Assembly (NCBI GenBank): GCA_016844515.1
Contig: JAERMP010000161.1
Coordinates: 1-5,462, forward strand
Source of the DNA: Thermoleophilia bacterium
Lineage (GTDB): Bacteria > Actinomycetota > Thermoleophilia > Gaiellales > Gaiellaceae
DNA length: 5,462 nucleotides
Direction of reading: 5' to 3'
Shown: one piece after another, positions 1-5,462 of the stretch
Position numbering within the stretch: the stretch's first letter is position 1
How the letters are laid out: each line of letters begins with the position of its first letter
Notes under the pieces: generated by a model
Told to the model about the DNA's origin: nothing
Database searches by the model: none
The model's input: the letters and a program-made list of their open reading frames with translations, nothing else
Program-made: the position numbers and the translations under genes

Positions 1-81
1 CTGGCAGCTGCTGTAGGGGCGCGGCTCGCCTCGCCCGGACATAGGGGTCGGGGATGCCCGGCCCGATACGCTTCCGCTCCG
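1..81. other. Leader upstream of cbs, no gene identified
   Basis: This GC-rich stretch holds no complete gene. The cbs reading frame is open from base 1 to the ATG at 82 with no stop, but the conserved family N-terminus begins only after that ATG, so the upstream part is treated as untranslated. One other forward frame closes with TAG at 14-16 and another with TAG at 42-44. Either could be the tail of an upstream gene, but too little sequence is present to tell. No Shine-Dalgarno sequence sits next to the ATG at 82. Confidence 0.5.
67..72 (+). promoter_or_regulatory. Possible -10 element (TACGCT) for a leaderless cbs mRNA
   Basis: TACGCT fits the TANNNT form of actinobacterial -10 elements and ends 9 nt before the ATG of cbs. 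A transcript starting 7-10 nt downstream would begin at or just before the start codon, which agrees with the missing Shine-Dalgarno sequence. No convincing -35 hexamer is visible about 17 nt upstream. A six-base degenerate match can occur by chance, so this is a weak call. Confidence 0.22.
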
Positions 82-1494
82 ATGGCCCGCCGCGAGTATC
101 CAACGGTCCTCGAGCTCGTCGGGCACACGCCGATCGTCCGACTCGAGCGCCTCGGGCGAGACGTTCCCGGCGAGCTTCTCGCCAAGCTCGAGTACCTGAA
201 CCCGGGCGGATCGGTGAAGGACCGGATCGGGCTCGCGATGATCGAGGCGGCCGAGAAGGACGGCCGGCTCCGTCCGGGCGGCACGATCGTCGAGCCCACG
301 TCGGGCAACACGGGCGTCGGCCTTGCGATTGCCGCAGCGCTCCGCGGGTACCGCTGCATCTTCGTGATGCCCGACAAGATGAGCCAGGAGAAGATCTCCA
401 TGCTCCGCGCGTACGGCGCCGATGTGGTGATCACGCCGACCGCGGTCGACCCGCATTCGCCGGAGAGCTACTACTCCGTCTCGGACAGGCTTGCCGAAGA
501 GATCCCCGGCGGCTTCAAGCCCGACCAGTATTCGAACCCCGCGAATCCCGAGGCGCACTACGCGACGACCGGCCCCGAGCTCTGGGAGCAGACGGGCGGC
601 GAGATCGACGCCATCGTCATCTCCGTCGGCACGGGCGGAACGATCACGGGCGTCGGCCGCTACTTTAAGGAGCGCCGGCCCGAAGTGCGGATCGTCGCCG
701 TTGATCCCGAGGGCTCGATCTTCACGGCGGACACAGAGCACCCCGAAGGGCCGTACCTCGTCGAGGGCATCGGCAAGGAGTGCTGGCCCGACACGCTCGA
801 TCCCGACGTCGTCGATGAATGGGTGCGCGTGTCCGACCGCGACTCGTTCATCACCGCGCGGCGGCTCGCGCGGGAGGAGGGACTCCTGGTCGGCGGCTCC
901 ACGGGCTCGACTGCGTGGGCCGGGGTGCAGGTGGCCAAGAAGCTCGGCCCGGACGCGCGCGTCCTGATGATGTTCCCGGACAGCGGGCGCTCGTATCTCT
1001 CGAAGTTCTACGACGACAACTGGATGATCCAGTACGGCTTCCTCGAGCGGACAACGCCGCCGCCGGCCGTCGAGGAAGTGCTCCGCTTCCGGCGCGCTGG
1101 CCACGAGGTTCCGGACTTCGTCACCATCGGCTCGCACGAGAAGGTCGGGGCTGCCATCGACGTCATGCGGCGATACGCGATCTCGCAGCTTCCCGTCGTG
1201 CGCGGCGAGTCGGTCGACTCTCTCGCCGACGTCGTCGGGTCGTTGCAGGAGCGCGAGCTGCTCGAGCGTGTCTTCCTGAACGCTGACGCGCTGAACGAGG
1301 ACGTCGCCGTCGTCATGCAGCCGCCGCTTCGCGCTGTCGACGCCGATGCCTCGGTGAACGAGGTCTACCAGGGGCTCTCGGGCGGGAGCGGTGCCGTCGT
1401 CGTGGCGAGCGGGGGCCGCCCGACCGGCATCCTCACGCGGTCTGATCTGCTGGAGTTCCTCGCGGCGCGGCGTTCGCAGGTCGAGTCTTCCTAG
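82..1494 (+). CDS. cbs: Cystathionine beta-synthase with C-terminal CBS-domain pair
   Basis: This is a 470-residue PLP-dependent fold-type II enzyme that condenses L-serine with L-homocysteine to give cystathionine, the first step of reverse transsulfuration, in the cytoplasm. Visible motifs are: the N-terminal LELVGHTPIVRL typical of the CBS/CysK family; NPGGSVKDR with the PLP-binding lysine at K46; TSGNTG at 73-78 (substrate loop); the phosphate-cradle GTGGTITG at 183-190; GGSTGS at 271-276; and FPDSG with S301, which contacts the PLP pyridine nitrogen. Residues about 342-400 and 408-465 form two CBS motifs, an adenosyl-ligand regulatory module in this family. No N-terminal heme-binding extension is present, as in other bacterial enzymes. 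Length matches actinobacterial Cbs proteins (about 460-470). The ATG at 82 is chosen because the conserved region starts six residues later; there is no Shine-Dalgarno sequence. Cysteine synthase activity is a possible alternative, but the fused CBS pair favours Cbs. The last 62 bp overlap the convergent permease gene. Confidence 0.93.
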   Translation: MARREYPTVLELVGHTPIVRLERLGRDVPGELLAKLEYLNPGGSVKDRIGLAMIEAAEKDGRLRPGGTIVEPTSGNTGVGLAIAAALRGYRCIFVMPDKMSQEKISMLRAYGADVVITPTAVDPHSPESYYSVSDRLAEEIPGGFKPDQYSNPANPEAHYATTGPELWEQTGGEIDAIVISVGTGGTITGVGRYFKERRPEVRIVAVDPEGSIFTADTEHPEGPYLVEGIGKECWPDTLDPDVVDEWVRVSDRDSFITARRLAREEGLLVGGSTGSTAWAGVQVAKKLGPDARVLMMFPDSGRSYLSKFYDDNWMIQYGFLERTTPPPAVEEVLRFRRAGHEVPDFVTIGSHEKVGAAIDVMRRYAISQLPVVRGESVDSLADVVGSLQERELLERVFLNADALNEDVAVVMQPPLRAVDADASVNEVYQGLSGGSGAVVVASGGRPTGILTRSDLLEFLAARRSQVESS

Positions 1495-2371
1495 GGAACT
1501 CGGCGCGAATCGCGACGTAGACGGCTGCGATCACGACGAGCGCGCCCGCGAGCGACCACGGGCTGGGACGCTCGCCCAGGAACAGCATCCCGAGCGCGAT
1601 GGCGACGAGCGGATTCACGTACTGGTGCGTGACGACCAGTGAGATCGGCGCTACGCGCAAGAGCCATGCGTAGGCGGTGAAGCCGACGAGCGAGCCCATG
1701 ACGACCAGGTAGACCCACGCCAGAACCGAGTCCAGGGCGAACGTTGCACTGTTCAACTCTCCGAACTCGCCAGAAGCGAGTGCCGCGATGGCCAGGAAGA
1801 CACCTGCGAGCGCCATCTCGTACGCGGTTGCGACGAACGGGTCGCTTGGAAGCGCGAGCCTGCGGGAGAGGAACGACCCCGTCGACCAGAACATGGTCGC
1901 GCTGATCATCACGGCGAGGCCGAGTGCGGTAGAGCCCGCGCCGAGCCCCGGCGCGACGACGAGACCGAGGCCGGCAAGACCCGCGAGGGTGCTCAGGCGG
2001 GTCGCCCGGGCAGGGCTTTCCCCGGCGGTGAGACGCATGAGGATGATCTGCAGCGGAACCGTGCCCGCGATCATGGCGGCGACGCTCGAGTCGATCCGCG
2101 TCTCGGCGACGTGGACGAGACCGACGCCGAGCCCGAGCAGGAGGCCGCCCGCGATTGCGCTGGCGCCGAGCTCACGGCGGCTGATGCGGAGGCTCGTCCC
2201 GCGAAACGCAAGGATCACGGCCAGTAGCGCCCCCGCCGTGAGAAAGCGACTCCCCGCTGCGAGAAGCGGAGGCATCGTCTCGACGGCGATCTTGATCCCG
2301 AAGTACGTCGACCCCCACACGACGTAGACGACGAGCAGGGCGGCCCAGATGTGTTTGGCGGGAGCAGTCAT
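1433..2371 (-). CDS. EamA/DMT-family permease, YedA-like
   Basis: This 312-residue membrane protein has ten predicted transmembrane segments (roughly 8-28, 35-57, 70-88, 95-112, 125-142, 148-168, 180-200, 215-236, 243-265, 271-290). They form two EamA repeats, the usual drug/metabolite transporter architecture. The N-terminal YVVWGSTYFGIK followed by PPLLAAGSRFL, and the second-repeat VNPLVAIALGMLFLGE, closely resemble E. coli YedA. The family exports amino acids, metabolites or drugs; the substrate cannot be read from sequence. The start ATG at 2371 puts TM1 directly after a short polar lead. It has no Shine-Dalgarno sequence, only a pyrimidine-rich TTCTCTCCC just upstream. The C-terminal tail after about residue 290 is basic and proline/alanine-rich. 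Its last 20 codons lie antisense to the end of cbs. The gene follows the GH15 gene in the same direction across 102 bp with possible terminators between them, so co-transcription is uncertain. Confidence 0.88.
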   Translation of the reverse strand: MTAPAKHIWAALLVVYVVWGSTYFGIKIAVETMPPLLAAGSRFLTAGALLAVILAFRGTSLRISRRELGASAIAGGLLLGLGVGLVHVAETRIDSSVAAMIAGTVPLQIILMRLTAGESPARATRLSTLAGLAGLGLVVAPGLGAGSTALGLAVMISATMFWSTGSFLSRRLALPSDPFVATAYEMALAGVFLAIAALASGEFGELNSATFALDSVLAWVYLVVMGSLVGFTAYAWLLRVAPISLVVTHQYVNPLVAIALGMLFLGERPSPWSLAGALVVIAAVYVAIRAEFPRKTRPANAAPRGTPADQTA

Positions 2372-2420
2372 ATGGGAGAGAACGCCGTGGGGCGTACTCC
2401 TGTGAGAACGAGGGCGCGCG

Positions 2421-2441
2421 GGCTCCTACTCCGGTAGAGCC
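2421..2441 (-). repeat. Hairpin in the GH15-permease spacer
   Basis: On the minus strand, GGCTCTAC pairs with GTAGGAGCC around a CGGA tetraloop, giving an 8-bp stem with one bulged G. It lies about 50 bp before the permease ATG and 32 bp past the GH15 stop. No T-run follows, so it could be an attenuating or terminating structure, part of the permease leader, or chance. A smaller perfect 5-bp inverted repeat (ACGCC/GGCGT, 2382-2395) lies closer to the permease start. Confidence 0.35.
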
Positions 2442-2464
2442 ACCTGAGCTACTGATCGTTTCGA

Positions 2465-2486
2465 CCGCTGGGGCTAATCCCAGCGG
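2465..2486 (-). terminator. Perfect 8-bp inverted repeat spanning the GH15 stop codon
   Basis: CCGCTGGG at 2465-2472 and CCCAGCGG at 2479-2486 are exact reverse complements around a 6-nt loop. The repeat contains the last codons and the TAG stop (2476-2474) of the GH15 gene. The stem is mostly GC and sits where an intrinsic terminator for the minus-strand transcript would be. The downstream side reads TCGAAACG, without a T-tract, so termination would have to be of the tract-less type described in high-GC actinobacteria, or the stem may instead protect the mRNA 3' end. Confidence 0.45.
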
Positions 2487-4234
2487 CGCGAAAGCCGGAA
2501 CGCCGCGTTGATCAGCCCGACGTGACTGTACGTCTGCGGGAAGTTGCCGCTCTGCTCGAGCGTGTCGGGGAGGATGTCCTCCGAGTAGAGCCCGAGGCCG
2601 TTGTGCAGGCCGAGCAGGCGGTCGAAGAGCTCCCGCGCCTCGTCCGTCCGCCCGATGAGCGCGAGCGCCTCGACGAGCCAGAAAGTGCACACCGTGAACG
2701 CCGCTCGCGTGTCGCCGAAGTCGTCGGGTGCCGTGTAGCGCCGGAGCAAGCCACCGTCCACCGAGAGCGCGTCGCGGATCGCGTCGACATGGGTCGTCGC
2801 CCGCGGGTCGTTGGAACCGAGGTAGCCGAGGTGCACCGCCAACAGGAGCGCTGCGTCAAGCTGCGGCTCGCCTGCGACCTGTGTAAGTGCTCCGATCTCC
2901 GCGTTCCAACACTGCGTCTCGAGGAGCTCCGCCGCCCGCTCCTCGACGCGATGTGCGTGCGCGGCGAGATCGGCGGCCCCGAGCGCTTCCGCGACCTCGA
3001 CCGCCCTTCGCGCTCCCGCCCAGTGCATGAGCACGGAGAAGCTGTGCAGCCTCGTCTTCCCGCGGAACTCCCAGAGGCCTGCGTCCGGCTCGTCGAGGCG
3101 CGCGTCGATCTGGTCGACGAGGCCCTGCACCATCTCTTCAGCCGTTCGGGGCGGTATCTCGCCGGTGAAGCGCGTGTCGAGGAAGAGCCGGCTGACCGCG
3201 AGCACCATCTCGCCATAGACGTCGTTTTGCACGTGTTCGAAGGCCTGGTTGCCGATCCGCACCGGCCCGTCGCCGTTGTAACCGGAGAGGTGCTCGAGCT
3301 CCCTCTCGGCCGCGTGCGAGTCCCCGTTGATCCGATACGCGGGCTGAAGAACGCCGCCGCGCTCTTCGCAGATGTTGCGCAGGTACTCGAGGAAGAGCTC
3401 CATCTCCTCGGAGTGGCCGAGCCGCTCGAGCGCGTTCAGCGTGAAGTACGCATCGCGCAGCCAGCAGAAGCGGTAGTCCCACGTGCGCCCTGACCCCGGA
3501 TACTCCGGCAGGCTCGTCGTCGTCGCGGCGAGGAGCGCCCCCGTGTCTTCGTACTGATGGAGCTTAAGCGCGAGCGCTGAACGGACGACCTCGCGCTGAT
3601 AGTCGCGCGGGACGCGCGTGCCCTTCACCCAGCGGCGCCAGTAGTCGATCGTGCGCTCGAGGAACCGCTCGGCTGTGTCCTCGAGACCGGCCTCGAGCGG
3701 CTGTCCCCAGGTGAGGACGAGGTGCCGGTCTTGCTCGAGCAGGAACGGACGCTCGTCCTCGATGTACGTAAGCGGGACGTTGGACGTCAGCCGCACCGGC
3801 GTCGGGAAACCCGTGTACTCGATGTGGTTCGAACCTCTCCAGAACCGCGTCTCGACGAGGCCGTACTCGTACACCGGCTTGCAGCGAACACGGGCACGCG
3901 GCTCACCGGAGAGCGGGCGGAGGATTCGCACGAGCATCTGCGGCTTGAAGTAGCGGTCGTAGAGCTGGAAGCGCGGGGCGAAGTCGATGAGCTCGAACTC
4001 GCCGCCCGCGCAACGGAAGACTGTGCGCAGGACGTTCGTGTTCTCGATGTATTCCTGCCGCACATCGGTCGTGTCGACGCCCTCGACCACGAACTCGCCA
4101 CCCTTCTCCCGATCGAGGATCGGGCCGAAGACGAAGCTCGAATCCGGGCGTGGCCAGCAGAGCCACTCGACGGATCCTTCCTTGAGCAGGGCGTTGTACG
4201 AGCAGTTGCCGATGATGCCGAGGTTGTTCGCCAT
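2474..4234 (-). CDS. Glycoside hydrolase family 15 enzyme (trehalase or glucoamylase-like)
   Basis: This 586-residue inverting alpha-glucosidase has the two-part GH15 layout: an N-terminal beta-sandwich domain (about 1-205, opening with GIIGNCSYNALL and SVEWLCWPRPDS) and a catalytic (alpha/alpha)6 barrel (about 210-586). Family motifs are TWDYRFCWLRDA at 251-262 (substrate subsite), GLWEFRG with the probable general acid E389, and LEQSGNFPQTYSH with the probable general base E560. No signal peptide is seen, so it is probably cytoplasmic. Members of this family hydrolyse alpha-glucans, isomaltose-type sugars or trehalose. GH15 trehalases are known from mycobacteria and Thermoplasma. The adjacent divergent otsA makes a trehalose-related substrate plausible, but this is inference. 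The start is the ATG at 4234-4232, where homology begins; the frame stays open a further 94 codons upstream, but that part is antisense to otsA and compositionally unlike the enzyme. There is no Shine-Dalgarno sequence; a TAGCTT hexamer lies 7 nt upstream. Confidence 0.9.
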   Translation of the reverse strand: MANNLGIIGNCSYNALLKEGSVEWLCWPRPDSSFVFGPILDREKGGEFVVEGVDTTDVRQEYIENTNVLRTVFRCAGGEFELIDFAPRFQLYDRYFKPQMLVRILRPLSGEPRARVRCKPVYEYGLVETRFWRGSNHIEYTGFPTPVRLTSNVPLTYIEDERPFLLEQDRHLVLTWGQPLEAGLEDTAERFLERTIDYWRRWVKGTRVPRDYQREVVRSALALKLHQYEDTGALLAATTTSLPEYPGSGRTWDYRFCWLRDAYFTLNALERLGHSEEMELFLEYLRNICEERGGVLQPAYRINGDSHAAERELEHLSGYNGDGPVRIGNQAFEHVQNDVYGEMVLAVSRLFLDTRFTGEIPPRTAEEMVQGLVDQIDARLDEPDAGLWEFRGKTRLHSFSVLMHWAGARRAVEVAEALGAADLAAHAHRVEERAAELLETQCWNAEIGALTQVAGEPQLDAALLLAVHLGYLGSNDPRATTHVDAIRDALSVDGGLLRRYTAPDDFGDTRAAFTVCTFWLVEALALIGRTDEARELFDRLLGLHNGLGLYSEDILPDTLEQSGNFPQTYSHVGLINAAFRLSRRWD

Positions 4235-4241
4235 TGATGAG

Positions 4242-4265
4242 AAGCTATTCGCGGACGCGTAGCTT
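4242..4265. repeat. Inverted repeat AAGCTA-N12-TAGCTT, candidate operator or paired -10 elements
   Basis: The 6-bp arms at 4242-4247 and 4260-4265 are perfect reverse complements, with centres 18 bp apart. Two more inner pairs match (4250/4257 and 4251/4256). The repeat is central to the intergenic region between two divergent genes. It could be a binding site for a dimeric repressor, or simply two divergent -10 hexamers of the same sequence. Six-base arms are short, so chance cannot be excluded. Confidence 0.4.
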
Positions 4266-4284
4266 GTACCTACCAACCGGCTCG

Positions 4285-4291
4285 AAGGAGG
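4285..4291 (+). promoter_or_regulatory. Ribosome binding site of otsA (AAGGAGG) that decides the CTG start
   Basis: AAGGAGG is a near-perfect complement of the 16S rRNA 3' end and the strongest Shine-Dalgarno sequence at any gene start in the window. Four bases (CAAG) separate it from a CTG at 4296 that is in frame with the conserved OtsA N-terminus. The spacing is slightly shorter than the usual 5-9 nt but workable. Because no ATG, GTG or TTG is available in this frame, the site supports the CTG as the start. Confidence 0.65.
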
Positions 4292-4295
4292 CAAG

Positions 4296-5462
4296 CTGGC
4301 ACGGCACACCGGACACCACGCCCTCGTCATCGCGAGCAACCGCCTGCCGGTCCGACTCACTGTTACGAACAGCAGCTTCGAGGTGCAGCAAAGCGTGGGT
4401 GGGCTCTCGGCGGCGCTCGGGGCGATGCGAGGCGACGCCACCTGGATCGGGTGGCCGGGCGCGGTCGTTCCGCCGGCGCTGCAGAAGCGAGTCAGCCGGC
4501 GCCTCGCCAAGGACAACCTCTTTCCCGTGTTTCTGTCCTCGGACGAGGAGGAGGACTTCTACGGCAAGGTCTGCAACGACACCCTCTGGCCACTCTTCCA
4601 CTACTTCTCGGAGCGCCTCCGGTTTACACCGGAGGCATGGACGCGGTACGTCGAGGTCAACGAGCGCTACGCGGACGTCATCCTCGAGCACTGCGAGCCG
4701 GCAGCCCGAGTGTGGATACACGACTTCCACCTGATGCTCGTCCCGGCGATGCTGCGCCGACGCGCGCCGGGCCTCTCGATCGGGTTCTTCCTGCACATCC
4801 CGTTCCCGTCATCTGAGATCTACCGCCTGCTTCCTGCACGCGAGCAGCTCCTGCGCGGAGTGCTCGGAGCCGACTACGTCAGCTTCCAGGTCGGCGACTA
4901 TGCGCGGCACTTCCGCTCCTCGTGCCTGCGGATTCTCGGTGTCGACTCCGAGCCCGATTGGATCGACCTCGACGGTCGGCGCGTCGGGATCGGCGTCGAT
5001 CCGATCGGAATCGACGTCGCCGGCTTTCGAGAGGTCATCGGCGATCCGGAGACGGCGCGTCTGCTCGCGGATCTCGAGCAACAGTACGAAGGACGCCGCC
5101 TCATCCTGGGTGTCGAGCGGCTCGACTACACGAAGGGAATTCCGCAGAAGCTGAACGCCTTCGAGCGCTTTCTCGAGCAGGATCCAGAGCGCGCCCAGAC
5201 GACGACGATGATCCAGGTGGTCGTACCGTCGCGGCTCGAGAGCCGCGAGTACCGCGACCAGCGGGACGAGATCGAGCTCCTCATCGCTCGGATCAACGGC
5301 CGGTTCGCGCGACCCGGCGTTACCCCGGTCGAGTACATGCATCGCGACATCTCCAAGCCCGCGCTCGTCGCGCTCTATCGCCGCGCCGACGTGATGATGA
5401 TCACCGCCCTTCGCGACGGCATGAATCTCGTGGCGCAGGAGTTCGTCCTTTGCCAGTCAGAA
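4296..5462 (+). CDS. otsA: Trehalose-6-phosphate synthase (GT20), 3' end beyond window, CTG start
   Basis: This cytoplasmic GT-B retaining glycosyltransferase transfers glucose from UDP- or ADP-glucose to glucose-6-phosphate, giving trehalose-6-phosphate. The frame runs from CTG at 4296 through 389 codons without a stop to the window edge. Recognisable motifs are: LVIASNRLPV with R16; VGGLSAAL at 34-41; WIGWPG at 50-55; NDTLWPLFHY; HDFHL at 142-146; HIPFPSSE at 167-174; ERLDYTKG with R275 and K280, equivalent to E. coli R263/K268 for donor phosphate binding; and LRDGMNLV with D374, equivalent to D362. The K-to-D interval of 94 residues equals that of E. coli OtsA. Single-domain OtsA is about 460-500 residues, so roughly 80-110 residues are missing, or more if a phosphatase (OtsB) domain is fused. 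Upstream in frame there is a TAG at 4260-4262, and no ATG, GTG or TTG before the conserved region. CTG behind AAGGAGG is therefore the best start. An indel joining it to an upstream ATG at 4237 is the alternative. Confidence 0.93.
   Translation, partial: MARHTGHHALVIASNRLPVRLTVTNSSFEVQQSVGGLSAALGAMRGDATWIGWPGAVVPPALQKRVSRRLAKDNLFPVFLSSDEEEDFYGKVCNDTLWPLFHYFSERLRFTPEAWTRYVEVNERYADVILEHCEPAARVWIHDFHLMLVPAMLRRRAPGLSIGFFLHIPFPSSEIYRLLPAREQLLRGVLGADYVSFQVGDYARHFRSSCLRILGVDSEPDWIDLDGRRVGIGVDPIGIDVAGFREVIGDPETARLLADLEQQYEGRRLILGVERLDYTKGIPQKLNAFERFLEQDPERAQTTTMIQVVVPSRLESREYRDQRDEIELLIARINGRFARPGVTPVEYMHRDISKPALVALYRRADVMMITALRDGMNLVAQEFVLCQSE

Larger units (their letters stand above)
4235..4295. 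promoter_or_regulatory. Shared divergent control region of GH15 gene and otsA
   Basis: Only 61 bp separate the GH15 start codon from the proposed otsA start, so both promoters must lie here or inside the neighbouring coding sequence. The plus strand carries TAGCTT at 4260-4265 as a candidate -10 for otsA, which would give a leader of about 25 nt including the ribosome binding site. The minus strand carries TAGCTT at 4247-4242 as a candidate -10 for GH15, 7 nt before its ATG, which would give a leaderless or nearly leaderless mRNA. Neither has a clear TTGACA-like -35 at 16-18 nt; TTGATG at 4234-4239 is 20 nt from the plus-strand hexamer. Confidence 0.5.

Noticed and set aside
1..16. Possible C-terminal end of an upstream gene (frame ending TAG at 14-16).
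   Set aside because: Only four codons are visible, which is not enough to support a coding call.
54..668. A 204-codon plus-strand frame starting at ATG 54 and overlapping cbs.
   Set aside because: It is an arginine-rich shadow frame; the PLP motifs are in the frame starting at 82.
1788..2327. A 179-codon plus-strand frame opposite the permease gene.
   Set aside because: It is rich in R/P/A/S with no family motif; the permease on the other strand has ten clear membrane segments.
2432..2458. A tRNA D-arm-like string on the minus strand (TAGCTCAGGTGG).
   Set aside because: No matching T-arm (GTTCGANTC), anticodon stem or acceptor pairing follows; the string continues into the 2421-2441 hairpin instead.
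2522..3493. A 323-codon open frame on the plus strand opposite the GH15 gene.
   Set aside because: It is a high-GC shadow of the GH15 coding strand, rich in R/E/V with no domain or motif; the opposite strand has intact catalytic motifs.
4235..4516. A 94-codon N-terminal extension of the GH15 frame, starting at 4516 on the minus strand.
   Set aside because: It is antisense to the well-conserved start of otsA, has no GH15-like sequence, and the family N-terminus begins exactly at the ATG at 4234.
4237..4734. Upstream ATG at 4237 on the plus strand as the otsA start.
   Set aside because: It is in a different frame from the OtsA motifs and would need an indel; as given, the frame yields a serine/arginine-rich shadow peptide.
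4809..5342. A 177-codon minus-strand frame, and a similar one at 4245-4796, opposite otsA.
   Set aside because: Both lie antisense to conserved OtsA motifs and have low-complexity, unrecognisable translations.

Overview
The window is about two-thirds G+C by eye, with strong G/C preference at third codon positions and many GAG/CTC/GTC/GAC codons. It suggests a high-GC actinobacterium. A deep-branching lineage such as Thermoleophilia is a guess from protein flavour and leader style; nothing in the window fixes the taxonomy. I see no mobile element, CRISPR array, rRNA or tRNA.

Layout: bases 1-81 are a leader with no identifiable gene. At 82-1494 (+) lies a cystathionine beta-synthase, with a PLP fold-type II catalytic core and a C-terminal CBS-domain pair. 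It converges on, and overlaps by 62 bp, a YedA-like EamA/DMT permease at 1433-2371 (-). A 102-bp spacer rich in small inverted repeats (2372-2473) separates the permease from a glycoside hydrolase family 15 enzyme at 2474-4234 (-). That gene is divergent, across only 61 bp, from a trehalose-6-phosphate synthase (OtsA, GT20) that starts at about 4296 (+) and runs off the right edge. The otsA gene has no ATG, GTG or TTG available as a start. It appears to use CTG behind a near-perfect Shine-Dalgarno sequence.

The left part concerns sulfur amino acids (serine plus homocysteine to cystathionine) and a small-molecule permease. The right part looks like a trehalose module. OtsA makes trehalose-6-phosphate from UDP- or ADP-glucose and glucose-6-phosphate. 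The GH15 enzyme belongs to a family that includes actinobacterial and archaeal trehalases as well as glucoamylases, so it may degrade trehalose or a related alpha-glucan. The shared intergenic region carries an inverted repeat (AAGCTA-N12-TAGCTT) whose arms both resemble -10 elements, one pointing at each gene.

The protein families are all known ones and I do not see a novel multi-gene system. The points most worth a second look are the CTG start of otsA, the compact symmetric otsA/GH15 control region, the lack of Shine-Dalgarno sequences on the other three genes, and the convergent gene overlap.
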